A DNA stretch of 64,000 bases from Streptomyces sp. NBC_01381 (GCF_026340305.1 NZ_JAPEPI010000001.1:186001-250000), one strand, 5' to 3'. Shown: positions 32,077 to 40,687, counted from the first letter of the stretch. The notes: generated from the sequence alone by a model not told the origin. Program-made: numbers and translations.

Positions 32077-32208
32077 GTGTACTCGATCGAGATGGCCTAC
32101 GCCCGGATGCGCGAGCTTCAGGACATAGCCAACCGCTCGCGTGCCCATCAGCCCACCAGCGCGCTCAAGGCCGCCGCCCGCAAGAAGCGCGGCAGCAAGA
32201 AGCGCTAA
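32077..32208 (+). CDS. Small basic 43-residue protein
   Basis: A GTG start ten bases after AGGAG opens a 43-codon frame encoding YSIEMAYARMRELQDIANRS and ending AARKKRGSKKR. It is helical and strongly basic at the C-terminus. The frame has good Streptomyces codon bias, a proper ribosome site, and ends overlapping the ubiX stop by 4 bp. An internal ATG at 32092 is an alternative start. I do not recognise a family; the Lys/Arg tail would suit nucleic-acid binding or membrane contact. It is divergent from the AsnC regulator, which may control it. Confidence 0.65.
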   Translation: MYSIEMAYARMRELQDIANRSRAHQPTSALKAAARKKRGSKKR

Positions 32209-32879
32209 GCCCCCTGGGAGCCGGAGCCGAGCTCTCCCTCCCAACGGCGGTACAAGCTGTGCGGCACACCCGCCGCGTCCAGCACCCGCCCGGCGACGAA
32301 GTCCACCAGATCCTGGATGTGTGTCGCCCCTGCGTAGAACGCCGGAGAGGCGGGCAGCACGACCGCGCCCGCCTCGTCCAGGCTCACCAAGTGCTTCAGC
32401 GTCGGCCCGTTCAGCGGCGTCTCGCGTACGCAGACGACCAGCTGCCGGCCTTCCTTGAGCGTCACGCTCGCCGACCGCTGCAGCAGGTCCTTCGAGAGAC
32501 CGAGCGCCACCCCCGCCACGCACGCCGTGGACGCGGGCACGATCAGCATTCCCTTGGTCGCGTACGACCCCGACGAGGGGCCCGCGGCCAGATCACCGGG
32601 CGCCCAGTACCGCACGTCGTCCACCGGCACGTCGAACGTCTCCGGCTTCCCGTCGGCGCCACGGCCCAGCCACGCGTGCAGATCGTCGCGCCAGTGCGCG
32701 TCCCGGAAGGCGATGCCCGTCTCGTCGAGCAGCGTCAGGCGTGAGGCCCGCGAGACGACGAGGTCCACGCTCTCCCCGGCCGCGAGCAGCGCGCGCAGCA
32801 CGGCTGCGGCGTACGGGGTCCCCGAGGCGCCGGACACCCCCACGATCCAAGGCTTACGCTGCGTATCTCCTGGGTTCAC
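32205..32879 (-). CDS. ubiX: UbiX-type flavin prenyltransferase
   Basis: This 224-residue protein is a UbiX/PAD1 flavoprotein that makes the prenylated FMN cofactor needed by UbiD decarboxylases. The N-terminal flavin-binding loop is IVGVSGASGTPYAAAVLRAL, and KGMLIVPASTACVAGVALGL then VCVRETPLN carry the conserved prenyl-phosphate region. It lies in one operon with the UbiA-type prenyltransferase and the UbiD-type decarboxylase, which it serves directly. The GTG start at 32879 has no strong ribosome site but lies only 9 bases after the mqnP stop, pointing to translational coupling. Confidence 0.93.
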   Translation of the reverse strand: MNPGDTQRKPWIVGVSGASGTPYAAAVLRALLAAGESVDLVVSRASRLTLLDETGIAFRDAHWRDDLHAWLGRGADGKPETFDVPVDDVRYWAPGDLAAGPSSGSYATKGMLIVPASTACVAGVALGLSKDLLQRSASVTLKEGRQLVVCVRETPLNGPTLKHLVSLDEAGAVVLPASPAFYAGATHIQDLVDFVAGRVLDAAGVPHSLYRRWEGELGSGSQGA

Positions 32880-32888
32880 ACTGTGAGC

Positions 32889-33812
32889 CTAGACGGTGAG
32901 ACCACGCACCAGCAGATCGAGCAGCGCGCAGACGAACAGCGCGATGCCGATGAAGCCGTTGACCTGGAAGAAGGCGCGGTTGAGCCGGGACAGATCGTGG
33001 GGCTTCACGATGGAGTGCTCGTAGACGAACGCGCCGGCGACGACCGCGATCCCGAGCCAGAAGAACGTTCCCGCGTCGGTCGAAGCGGCGTACCAGACGA
33101 AGAGCGCCGTGGTCAGCAGATGGCAGCCGCGCGCACCCCAGACGGCGGCCGGGATGCCGAAGCGCGCGGGCACCGAGAGCACGCCGACCTCGCGGTCCGT
33201 CTCCACGTCCTGGCAGGCGTAGATCAGGTCGAAGCCGCCGATCCAGACGCCGACGGCGAGCCCGAGGATCACCGCCTGCCCCGACCACTCCCCGGTGACC
33301 GCGATCCAGGCGCCGACCGGGCCCATCGCCTGGGCGAAGCCGAGGATGGCCTGCGGGAAGTTCGTGAACCGCTTGCCGTACGGATAGACCACCATCGGGA
33401 TCACCGCGATCGGCGCGAGCGCCAGGCACAGCGGGTTGAGCAGCGCCGCCGAGCCGAGGAACACCACGAGCGCGATGAGCGCGCCCGTCCACGCGGACTT
33501 CACCGACACGGCACCCGTGACGAGTTCGCGGTGCGCGGTGCGCGGGTTGCGGGCGTCGATCTCGCGGTCGATGATCCGGTTCGCCGCCATCGCGAAGGTC
33601 CGCAGGCCGACCATGCAGATGGTGACCAGGAGCAGCCGCCCCCAGTGGATGTTCTCGTCCCACTGGTACATCGCGGTCAGGGACGCGATGTACGCGAAGG
33701 GCAGCGCGAAGACCGAGTGCTCGATCATCACGAGGCGCAGGAAGGCCTTGACCTTGCCGGGCGGCGCGGGCTCCGGGCCGAAGAGATCCGAGGTTGCTGA
33801 ATCAGCACTCAT
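32889..33812 (-). CDS. mqnP: MqnP, UbiA-type prenyltransferase of the futalosine pathway
   Basis: This 307-residue membrane protein of about eight helices is a UbiA-family prenyltransferase. The first aspartate-rich motif is NRIIDREIDARN and the second DLIYACQDVETDRE. In the futalosine pathway it attaches the polyprenyl chain to 1,4-dihydroxy-6-naphthoate. It starts one base before the decarboxylase stop codon region and is followed by ubiX, all on one strand, so the three are a tight operon. From memory it matches SCO4491. Confidence 0.92.
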   Translation of the reverse strand: MSADSATSDLFGPEPAPPGKVKAFLRLVMIEHSVFALPFAYIASLTAMYQWDENIHWGRLLLVTICMVGLRTFAMAANRIIDREIDARNPRTAHRELVTGAVSVKSAWTGALIALVVFLGSAALLNPLCLALAPIAVIPMVVYPYGKRFTNFPQAILGFAQAMGPVGAWIAVTGEWSGQAVILGLAVGVWIGGFDLIYACQDVETDREVGVLSVPARFGIPAAVWGARGCHLLTTALFVWYAASTDAGTFFWLGIAVVAGAFVYEHSIVKPHDLSRLNRAFFQVNGFIGIALFVCALLDLLVRGLTV

Positions 33813-35264
33813 CTAGAGCCCGTACTCCTTCCAGCGGCGGTCGACCTTCGACGCCGTCTCCGGGTCGGACTCGACCATGTTGGGCCAGCCCCCGTCCCGC
33901 GTGTATCCCTCTTCGGGCAGCTTCTTCGTCGCGTCGATGCCCGCCTTGCCGCCCCAGAACTGCTGGTAGGAGGCGTGGTCGAGATGGTCGACGGGACCTT
34001 CGGCCACCGTCAGATCGCGTGCGTAGTCGGTGTTGCCGAGCGCGCGCCAGGACACTTCGTGCAGGTCATGGACGTCGCAGTCCTTGTCCACGACCACGAT
34101 CAGCTTGGTCAGCGACATCATGTGGGCGCCCCAGATGGCGTGCATGACCTTCTGCGCGTGCTTCGGGTACTTCTTGTCGATCGAGACGATCGCGCAGTTG
34201 TGGAAGCCGCCGGACTCGGGCAGGTGGTAGTCCACGATGTCGGGGACGATCACCTTGAGGAGCGGCAGGAAGAAGCGTTCGGTGGCGCGGCCGAGCGGGC
34301 CGTCCTCCGTCGGCGGGCGGCCGACGACGATCGACTGGAGCAGCGGACGCTTCCGCATCGTCACGCAGTCGATCTTCAGCGCGGGGAAGTCCTCCTGCGG
34401 CGTGTAGAACCCGGTGTGGTCGCCGAAGGGGCCCTCCGGGAGCATCTCGCCCGGCTCGAGCCAGCCCTCGATGACGACCTCGGCGTTCGCCGGGACCTGG
34501 AGCGGGACCGTCTTGCAGTCGACCATCTCGACGCGCTTGCCCTGGATGAACCCGGCCAGCATGTACTCGTCCATGTCACCGGGCAGCGGCGCCGTCGACG
34601 CGTACGTGACGGCCGGCGGGCAGCCGAAGGCGATCGCGACCGGCAGCTTCTCGCCCCTGCGGGCGGCCACCTGGTAGTGGTTGCGGCTGTCCTTGTGGAT
34701 CTGCCAGTGCATGCCGATGGTGCGCTTGTCGTGGCGCTGCAGGCGGTACAGACCGAGGTTGCGTACGCCGGTGTCCGGGTCCTTGGTGTGGGTCAGGCCC
34801 AGGTTGAAGAAGGAGCCGCCGTCCTCCGGCCAGGTGAAGAGCGCGGGCAGCTTCTCCAGGTCGACGTCATCGCCGGTGAGGACCACTTCCTGCACGGGAG
34901 CGTCCTTCACCTTCTTCGGCGGTACGTGCGTCATGGCGCCGAGCTTGCCGAACGCCTCCCGCACGCCGACGAAGCCGTGCGGCAGCTCCGGCTTGAGGAG
35001 GCCGCCGATCTTGTCGCTGATCTCGCCGTACGACTTCAGGCCGAGCGCCTTCAGGAGGCGGCGGTCCGTCCCGTACACGTTCATGGCCAGGGGCATCGCC
35101 GAGCCCTTGACGTTCTCGAAGAGAAGCGCGGGGCCACCGGACTTCTGCACCCGGTCGACGATCTCGCCGACCTCCAGATAGGGGTCGACCTCGGCCTTGA
35201 TGCGCTTGAGATCGCCCTCGCGGTCCAGAGCCCGGAGCAGGGAGCGAAGATCGTCATAAGCCAT
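33813..35264 (-). CDS. mqnL: UbiD-type menaquinone biosynthesis decarboxylase
   Basis: This 483-residue enzyme of the UbiD family removes the carboxyl group from the prenylated naphthoate late in futalosine menaquinone synthesis, using prenyl-FMN from UbiX. Family features include ALLFENVKGSAMPLAMNVYG, LYRLQRHDKRTIGMHWQIHK, GDMDEYMLAGFIQGKRVEMV and a C-terminal HDLHEVSWRALGN. It is the first gene of the operon; mqnP begins right at its stop codon. The ATG start gives MAYDDLRSLLRALDREGDLK, the usual family N-terminus. The mqnL name follows usage for this decarboxylase. Confidence 0.93.
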   Translation of the reverse strand: MAYDDLRSLLRALDREGDLKRIKAEVDPYLEVGEIVDRVQKSGGPALLFENVKGSAMPLAMNVYGTDRRLLKALGLKSYGEISDKIGGLLKPELPHGFVGVREAFGKLGAMTHVPPKKVKDAPVQEVVLTGDDVDLEKLPALFTWPEDGGSFFNLGLTHTKDPDTGVRNLGLYRLQRHDKRTIGMHWQIHKDSRNHYQVAARRGEKLPVAIAFGCPPAVTYASTAPLPGDMDEYMLAGFIQGKRVEMVDCKTVPLQVPANAEVVIEGWLEPGEMLPEGPFGDHTGFYTPQEDFPALKIDCVTMRKRPLLQSIVVGRPPTEDGPLGRATERFFLPLLKVIVPDIVDYHLPESGGFHNCAIVSIDKKYPKHAQKVMHAIWGAHMMSLTKLIVVVDKDCDVHDLHEVSWRALGNTDYARDLTVAEGPVDHLDHASYQQFWGGKAGIDATKKLPEEGYTRDGGWPNMVESDPETASKVDRRWKEYGL

Positions 35265-35353
35265 GCGTTCCAGTATCGGTCACCGGCTACCCTGGCCCCG
35301 TCACCGGGGCCCTGACACCGCCCCTCCTTCGTCGCTTGGGGAATCGCGCAACC

Positions 35354-35677
35354 ATGCTCAGGTATCTGCCGTTCCTGCTGGTCCTCGCGGTGTGGATCTA
35401 CGCCTTCATCGATGTCCTGAACACTCCGGAGAAGGAGGTCAGGCATCTGCCGAAGGTGGTGTGGGTCATCATCGTGCTGCTCTTCGGCGAGGTGCTGCTC
35501 GGGCCGATCGCCTGGTTCGTCACCGGCAAGGTGCGCCACGCCCCGGGCGCCGGCGCTTCGGCGCGCGGCGGGCGCGGCGGGCAGTGGGTGGCGCCGGACG
35601 ACAACCCCGAGTTCCTGAAGTCCCTTCGGGACGAGGACCCCGACGAGAAGAAGAAGGACAGGGGCAGCGAGGGCTGA
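35354..35677 (+). CDS. PLDc_N domain membrane protein
   Basis: This 107-residue protein has the phospholipase D-nuclease N-terminal (PLDc_N) domain: two helices (RYLPFLLVLAVWIYAFIDVL and KVVWVIIVLLFGEVLLGPIA) with a WVIIVLLF core, then a charged tail. It has no nuclease domain of its own, and such proteins often precede regulators or enzymes. Its TGA stop overlaps the ATG of the LysR gene by one base (TGATG), so they are co-translated. It is divergent from the UbiD-type decarboxylase operon. Confidence 0.85.
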   Translation: MLRYLPFLLVLAVWIYAFIDVLNTPEKEVRHLPKVVWVIIVLLFGEVLLGPIAWFVTGKVRHAPGAGASARGGRGGQWVAPDDNPEFLKSLRDEDPDEKKKDRGSEG

Positions 35678-36588
35678 TGGAACTGCGGCTGCTGATCACC
35701 TTCGAGAAGGTCGCGACCGTACTGAGCTTCACGCAGGCGGCCGCCGAGCTGAAGTACGCCCAGTCCAGCGTCACCAGCCAGATCCGCTCCCTGGAGTCCT
35801 CGCTCGGCAGCGAGCTCTTCGACCGGCTCGGCAGCCGGATCCGCCTCACGGCCGCGGGCGAGCGGCTGCTGCCGTACGCGCGGCAGATCATCGAGCTCGC
35901 TGACGAGGCACGGACGGCGGTCGTCGACGCCGGGGAGCCGAGCGGCGCGATCGCGGTCGGCACGATGGAGTCCCTGACCTCCTACCGGCTGCCGCCGCTC
36001 CTCGAACTCTTCCACCACCGCTACCCGAAGGTGCAGCTCTCGCTGCGGCCCACCCTCGGCGACGAGACGCGCCAGGCGCTGCGCCAGGGCACGTACGACG
36101 TGGGATTCCTGCTGGAGCGGGAGACCGCGCACCAGGGCCTGGAGACCGAGGTGCTCGCGGAGGAGCCGCTGGTGCTCGTCTGCTCGCCGACGCATCCGCT
36201 GGCCGCGCACGGGGCGGACTCGCTCGCCACGGGTGACCTGGCGGCGGTCCAGCTGGTCGGCACGGAGCCCGGCTGTCCCTACCGCGACCTCTTCGAGGAC
36301 GAGCTGCGCGAGCGGAACGGCGCGCCGCCGCCCTTCATGGAGTTCGGCACGATCGAGGCCACCAAGCGGGGTGTCGCCGGTGGCCTCGGGGTGGCGCTGC
36401 TTCCGCGGATGGCGGTGCGGGACGAGCTGGCTTCGGGGGTGCTCGTCGCACTGCCGTGGGAGCCGCCGTTCGTGCTGCACACGCAGTTGGCGTGGCGGTC
36501 GGGGAAGCGGCTCCCCAGCCATGTGCGGCTCTTCATCGAGCAGACGGTGCGGCTGGTGCGGGAGCAGGCCGCGGAGCCGGTGAACTAG
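35677..36588 (+). CDS. LysR family transcriptional regulator
   Basis: This 303-residue protein has the LysR winged helix at residues 1-60 (LRLLITFEKVATVLSFTQAA, then ELKYAQSSVTSQIRSLESSL). A periplasmic-binding-type sensor domain follows (about 90-295, YDVGFLLERETAHQGL and VAGGLGVALLPRMAV). Its neighbour on the other strand is an EamA-type exporter whose 3' end overlaps it by 56 bp; LysR proteins commonly regulate such exporters, but here they are convergent rather than divergent. Co-translated with the PLDc_N gene. Effector unknown. Confidence 0.92.
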   Translation: MELRLLITFEKVATVLSFTQAAAELKYAQSSVTSQIRSLESSLGSELFDRLGSRIRLTAAGERLLPYARQIIELADEARTAVVDAGEPSGAIAVGTMESLTSYRLPPLLELFHHRYPKVQLSLRPTLGDETRQALRQGTYDVGFLLERETAHQGLETEVLAEEPLVLVCSPTHPLAAHGADSLATGDLAAVQLVGTEPGCPYRDLFEDELRERNGAPPPFMEFGTIEATKRGVAGGLGVALLPRMAVRDELASGVLVALPWEPPFVLHTQLAWRSGKRLPSHVRLFIEQTVRLVREQAAEPVN

Positions 36589-37465
36589 CCACTGTCGTGG
36601 GCGACTTGGCGCGGTTGATCTTCAGACTGGCGAGCACGATCAGCGGTACGCCGAGCGCCTGGACCAGGCCGATGTGGTGCCCGTAGACGGCCCAGTCGGC
36701 GACCATCGCGACCGCCGGGTAGGTGAACGCGAGCACCGCGATCTTCGCGGTGGGGAGCTTGGCGTACGCCGCGTACATCAGGACGTACATCAGACCGGTG
36801 TGGATCACGCCGAGCCCGACGAGCCAGCCCCAGCCCGTGCCCGTGCCGCTCATCGCGCCGAAGTCGGCGAAGGGCAGCAACAGCGGGATGCCGACGAGGA
36901 CTTGGACGAGGGCGATGAGGTGCGGGCGCACCCCGGTGACGCGCTTGGTGACGAGCGTGGAGAGGCCGTAGAGGAGGGCCGCCAGGAGCGCGAAGCCGAT
37001 GCCGGTTAGCGAGCCGAGATCGCCGGGGCGCACCCCGGAGACGAGTACGAGCCCCGCGAACGCGGCGCCCAGCCAGCCAAGTTGATGCTTCGTCAGCCGC
37101 TCGCGGAAGATGACGGCGCTCATCAGCACCAGCAAGAACGGCTGCGTGTGGTAGACGACCGTGGCCAGGGAGATCGAGGTGGCCTCGTACGCCTTGAAGA
37201 GGAACACCCAGTTGAAGACGATGAACGCCCCGCCGAGCGCGGCGAGGCCGAGCTTCTTCGGGGTGAGGCCGTGGTTCTTGAAGTAGCCGCGGGCGAACGC
37301 GTACGCCCCGAGAGCGAGGGCGCCGAAGAGCACGCGGAAGAAGACGACGTTGAAGGCCGACGCGCCGGACTCGACGACGAAGATCCCGAGGGTGCCGGAG
37401 AGCACCATCGCGGCGGTGAGCTGGGCCGTGCCCTTGTTCTCTGAGGTCATGGAGGTCATGCCCAT
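36533..37465 (-). CDS. EamA/DMT superfamily transporter
   Basis: This roughly 310-residue protein has ten predicted helices in two EamA repeats (about 15-145 and 160-285), with the usual FNVVFFRVLFGALALGAYAF and ALLYGLSTLVTKR motifs and PLIVLASLKIN at the end. The C-terminal tail is Pro/Ala-rich. Such transporters export amino acids or other small metabolites, mostly with unknown specificity. Three ATG codons in frame lie at 37465, 37459 and 37450 with no clear ribosome site; the longest is given. It overlaps the LysR gene tail to tail. Confidence 0.88.
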   Translation of the reverse strand: MGMTSMTSENKGTAQLTAAMVLSGTLGIFVVESGASAFNVVFFRVLFGALALGAYAFARGYFKNHGLTPKKLGLAALGGAFIVFNWVFLFKAYEATSISLATVVYHTQPFLLVLMSAVIFRERLTKHQLGWLGAAFAGLVLVSGVRPGDLGSLTGIGFALLAALLYGLSTLVTKRVTGVRPHLIALVQVLVGIPLLLPFADFGAMSGTGTGWGWLVGLGVIHTGLMYVLMYAAYAKLPTAKIAVLAFTYPAVAMVADWAVYGHHIGLVQALGVPLIVLASLKINRAKSPTTVASSPAPRPAPAPAAPSAR

Positions 37466-37555
37466 GAAGCTACGAGCGGGCGTATCCCCTGGTCCACGAG
37501 CCAGTGGGGCGTCCTGCCGATGGGGGCATCGGCGGGGACGATGGGTCACGACGAA

Positions 37556-37592
37556 GGTGTGTACCGAAAGGTGTGTACCGAAAGGTGTGTAC
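37556..37592 (+). repeat. Tandem GGTGTGTAC repeat overlapping the deaminase ribosome site
   Basis: GGTGTGTAC occurs three times with a 14-bp period, separated by CGAAA. The third unit ends at the base before the deaminase ATG, and the AAAGG ahead of it is the ribosome site, so the repeat carries and duplicates the translation signal. Confidence 0.75.
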
Positions 37593-38042
37593 ATGGATCA
37601 GGCACAGGCCCGCGCATGGCTCGCGACCGCCGTCGAGGAGGCCAGGCAGGGGCTCGCGGAGGGCGGCATCCCGATCGGCGCCGCGCTCTACGGCGCCGAC
37701 GGCACGCTGCTGGGGCGCGGGCACAACCGGCGTGTGCAGGACGGCGATCCGTCCCTGCACGCGGAGACGGCGGCGTTCCGGAACGCGGGGCGGCGGCGCA
37801 CCTATCGCGGCACGACGATGGTGACGACCCTCTCGCCCTGCTGGTACTGCAGCGGTCTGGTGCGGCAGTTCGGGATCTCGCGGGTCGTGGTGGGCGAGGC
37901 GCTGACGTTCCACGGCGGGCACGACTGGCTGGCCGAGCACGGCGTGGAGATCGTCGTCCTCGACGATGCGCGGTGCGCGGCGATGATGAGGGAGTTCATC
38001 GCGGCGCGTCCGGAGTTGTGGAACGAGGACATCGGGGAGTAG
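37593..38042 (+). CDS. Nucleoside/cytosine deaminase-fold protein
   Basis: This 149-residue protein is a CMP/dCMP deaminase-fold enzyme of the cytosine/guanine deaminase group. The zinc motif is present: SLHAETAAF (His and the catalytic Glu) and TLSPCWYCSGLVR (two Cys). HNRRVQDGD and the C-terminal FIAARPELWNEDIGE resemble yeast-type cytosine deaminase. It should deaminate a free base such as cytosine. The ATG is fixed by the AAAGG in the preceding tandem repeat. Monocistronic; no pyrimidine genes nearby. Confidence 0.9.
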   Translation: MDQAQARAWLATAVEEARQGLAEGGIPIGAALYGADGTLLGRGHNRRVQDGDPSLHAETAAFRNAGRRRTYRGTTMVTTLSPCWYCSGLVRQFGISRVVVGEALTFHGGHDWLAEHGVEIVVLDDARCAAMMREFIAARPELWNEDIGE

Positions 38043-38069
38043 CGGCCGAGTACGCAGCGCAGCCGACGA

Positions 38070-38083
38070 TTACCCGCGGGTAA
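38070..38083. promoter_or_regulatory. Perfect palindrome TTACCCGCGGGTAA upstream of the secreted phospholipase
   Basis: This 14-bp perfect palindrome is immediately followed by CTTGACG, which looks like a -35 box (TTGACG), about 65 bp before the phospholipase ATG. It is a strong candidate operator for that promoter; the regulator is not in the window as far as can be seen. Confidence 0.6.
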
Positions 38084-38148
38084 CTTGACGTACAGTGCTG
38101 ACGGGCTGCCGCCCCACGCAGCCCGGGCAACTGAAAGGACCCGTCCTC

Positions 38149-39111
38149 ATGGCCGCCCCACGCCGCCTTCGCGCCGTACTGCTCCCGCTGGCCCTGGCCG
38201 TCTCCGCGGTCACCCTCGCCGCGCCGAGCAGCGCCGCGCCGAGCACCGCCGAGCAGCGCCCCACCTGGGCCATCGCCCACCGGGTGCTGACCACGGGCGG
38301 AGTGACCACGGCGCTGGCGAACGGGGCCAACGCGCTGGAGATCGACGCCACGGCCTGGCGCGATGGCTGGTGGGCGGACCACGACGGCACCCTCACCAGC
38401 TACGGCGACACCATGTCGGACATGTTCGACCAGGTGGCCAAGGAGCACGACGGCGGGCGCCAAGTCTCCTTCGTCTGGCTGGACATGAAGAACCCCGACT
38501 GGTGCGACAGCGCCGACCCCGAGTGGCGCCACTGCTCCGTGGCGGCCCTGCGGGACATGGCGCGCGAGAAGCTGGAGAGCAGGGGCATCCGGGTGCTCTA
38601 CGGCTTCTACGGCACGGAGGGCGGCAGCGGCTGGAAGAACGCCCTCGGTGACCTGAACTCCAAGGAAGCCGTCAGCTACAGCGGCGCCTACGCCGACGTC
38701 CGGGACGGCTTCGCCGAGCACGGTCCGAACGTCCCCGGCAACCAGCGCGTGATGGACAACGGCCTGTTCAACATGGCGCTGAAGTTCGGCAGCATCCGGC
38801 AGGAGCTGGAGGCCGCCAGGAAGCCCCGGGACGCCGGAGAGCTCGCGCAGACCGTCGGCTGGACGGTGGGCAAGGGCGACGGGGAGCGCGCCGCCACGCT
38901 GCTCGACGCGTCCGACGGGAGCGCCGCCGTGGACAGCCTGATCTACGGCAACCGGATGTCGTGCTACCCGGACGGCGTCAGCGGCCTGAAGGGCTGCGGC
39001 ACCGACGACAGCGGGGTGCGGGAGTCGCTCTCGTACATCACGGACTACGTGAAGGCCCACCCGGACACCCGCCGCATGGCCACCCCGGCGGACGTCCCCT
39101 TCGGCAGCTGA
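38149..39111 (+). CDS. Secreted phospholipase D, sphingomyelinase-D-like fold
   Basis: This 320-residue protein has a signal peptide (LRAVLLPLALAVSAVTLAAP, cleavage near SSA|AP) and a GDPD-like TIM barrel of the type found in actinobacterial phospholipase D and spider sphingomyelinase D. The active-site elements are AIAHRVLTT (first His), ANALEIDATAW (Glu and Asp, metal ligands) and WWADHDGTLT (second His). Cysteine pairs such as DWCDSADPEWRHC would form disulfides. It probably cleaves phospholipids outside the cell. A 14-bp palindrome precedes its promoter. A 2-oxoglutarate oxygenase gene follows after 37 bp. Confidence 0.85.
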   Translation: MAAPRRLRAVLLPLALAVSAVTLAAPSSAAPSTAEQRPTWAIAHRVLTTGGVTTALANGANALEIDATAWRDGWWADHDGTLTSYGDTMSDMFDQVAKEHDGGRQVSFVWLDMKNPDWCDSADPEWRHCSVAALRDMAREKLESRGIRVLYGFYGTEGGSGWKNALGDLNSKEAVSYSGAYADVRDGFAEHGPNVPGNQRVMDNGLFNMALKFGSIRQELEAARKPRDAGELAQTVGWTVGKGDGERAATLLDASDGSAAVDSLIYGNRMSCYPDGVSGLKGCGTDDSGVRESLSYITDYVKAHPDTRRMATPADVPFGS

Positions 39112-39148
39112 CCCTCCGGACGCACGCGGCCGGAGGAGAGTGGTGAGC

Positions 39149-40105
39149 ATGACGATCCCCACCATCGACCTGCGGCCATGGCTCACGGGCGGCTCTGCGG
39201 ACCGCGCCGCCGTCGCGCGGACCGTCGACCGCGCGCTGCGGACGGCCGGGTTCCTGCTGGTCACCGGCCACGGCGTGGACCCGGCCCTGCGCACCCGCAT
39301 CCGCGCGGCGGCCCGCGCGTTCTTCACGCTGCCCGCGCCGGTCAAGGAGCGCTACGCCGCGAAGGTCGGCGGCCGCGGCTGGCTCGGCCCCGGCGCCGAG
39401 GCCAACGCCTACTCGGAGGGCACCGAGACGCCGCCCGACCTGAAGGAGTCCCTGACCTTCGCGACCGACCGGCCCTTCGACGACCCGGCGGTGAACGCCG
39501 AGTGGTACGAGCCGAACGTCTGGCCCGCGGAGGCGGCCGGGCTCAAGGCGCTGTGCGCGGACTACCTGGCCCGGATGGAAGAGCTGACCAACCGGCTCCT
39601 GACCCTGCTGGGCGAGGCGCTCGGCGAGGAGCCCGACTTCTTCACCCGGCACATGAGCCACCCCACGTACGGCTTCAACATCAACTGGTATCCGGGCACG
39701 GACGTCGTCGGCACACCCCGGCCGGGCCAGTTCCGCATCGGCCCGCACACCGACTTCGGCACCGTCACCGTCCTGGACCGGCAGTCGGGCAAGGGCGGTC
39801 TTCAGGTCTTCACCGACGCGGGCGGCTGGGCTGACGCGCCGTACGACCCGGACGCCCTGACCGTCAACATCGGGGATCTGATGGCCCGTTGGACCGGCGA
39901 CCGCTGGCGCTCGGGCCGCCACCGGGTGCTTCCGCCACCGGCCGACGCACCGGCCGAGGAACTGATGTCTCTGGTCTACTTCGGCGAGTGCACGCCGGGC
40001 ACGCTCGTGGAGTCGGTGCCCGCGCCGGTGGGGCGGGTCGCGTACGAGCCGGTGGACTCGCACACGTATCTGCGGGCCAAGCTGGACTCGATCACGGTGG
40101 CCTGA
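39149..40105 (+). CDS. 2-oxoglutarate/Fe(II)-dependent oxygenase, IPNS-like
   Basis: This 318-residue enzyme is an isopenicillin N synthase-type non-haem iron oxygenase. The iron triad is HTDFGTVTVL (His, Asp) and GRHRVLPPPA (second His), with the DIOX_N part at the start (RTAGFLLVTGHGVDPALR). The substrate is unknown; relatives include gibberellin-type and ethylene-forming enzymes. The ATG at 39149 is preferred because GGAGGAG lies ten bases before it; GTG codons at 39140 and 39143 are closer than usual. It follows the secreted phospholipase gene closely and may share its transcript. Confidence 0.9.
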   Translation: MTIPTIDLRPWLTGGSADRAAVARTVDRALRTAGFLLVTGHGVDPALRTRIRAAARAFFTLPAPVKERYAAKVGGRGWLGPGAEANAYSEGTETPPDLKESLTFATDRPFDDPAVNAEWYEPNVWPAEAAGLKALCADYLARMEELTNRLLTLLGEALGEEPDFFTRHMSHPTYGFNINWYPGTDVVGTPRPGQFRIGPHTDFGTVTVLDRQSGKGGLQVFTDAGGWADAPYDPDALTVNIGDLMARWTGDRWRSGRHRVLPPPADAPAEELMSLVYFGECTPGTLVESVPAPVGRVAYEPVDSHTYLRAKLDSITVA

Positions 40106-40109
40106 CTCG

Positions 40110-40634
40110 TCACTCGCCGGCGCGGTACATCTCCCGCAGCTCGTGCCAGCGGTCCAGGCTCCATGTCGACCAGTCCTTCGGGTGCCCGTCGAGCGCGTCG
40201 ACGAGGAACTCGAAGTGGTTGTGCCAGCCGGCCAGGCAGTCGAGGCGCAGCTCGTCGTCGCCGGTGAACTCGTTGGTGAAGCGGACGGTCGTGCCGGTCT
40301 TCCCGTGGGCGAGCTCCAGATGGAAGCGGCAGCGTCCGTGCAGGTCGATCGTGTACTCGGCGACGCGTTCGACGTCCCAGGCGGTGATGTGCCCGGAGTG
40401 GCTCGCCGCCTCGCCCCCGTTGAGCCAGCGCAGCGTGACCGCGCCGCCGAGCCGGGGTTCAAGCACGTCGGCGGCGGCCAGCCACCCCGGAAGTCCCTCC
40501 GGGGTGGCGACCGCCGCCCAGACCTCCTCCACAGGGTGGGGAAGGTGGATCTCGTAGTGGAGGTGCTGGGTCGGACCCCCAGTACCGCTGGAGCCCTCCG
40601 TCCGGCTTGTGCCCTGCCCGATCGTCGCGTTCAT
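40110..40634 (-). CDS. SRPBCC (AHSA1/START-like) protein
   Basis: This 174-residue protein has the helix-grip pattern of the SRPBCC superfamily: LHYEIHLPHPVEEVWAAVAT at the first strand and helix, GWLAAADVLEPRLGG, then VERVAEYTIDLHG, and a long C-terminal helix (DELRLDCLAGWHNHFEFLVD). These proteins bind hydrophobic ligands; function unknown. A Gly/Ser/Thr-rich N-terminal 25 residues precede the fold. It is convergent with the oxygenase gene, with only 4 bp between stops. Confidence 0.85.
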   Translation of the reverse strand: MNATIGQGTSRTEGSSGTGGPTQHLHYEIHLPHPVEEVWAAVATPEGLPGWLAAADVLEPRLGGAVTLRWLNGGEAASHSGHITAWDVERVAEYTIDLHGRCRFHLELAHGKTGTTVRFTNEFTGDDELRLDCLAGWHNHFEFLVDALDGHPKDWSTWSLDRWHELREMYRAGE

Positions 40635-40687
40635 GGCACAAGCCTGGCCCGGTACGCCCCGTTCCGCACCCCCTGCGACCGCTTACA

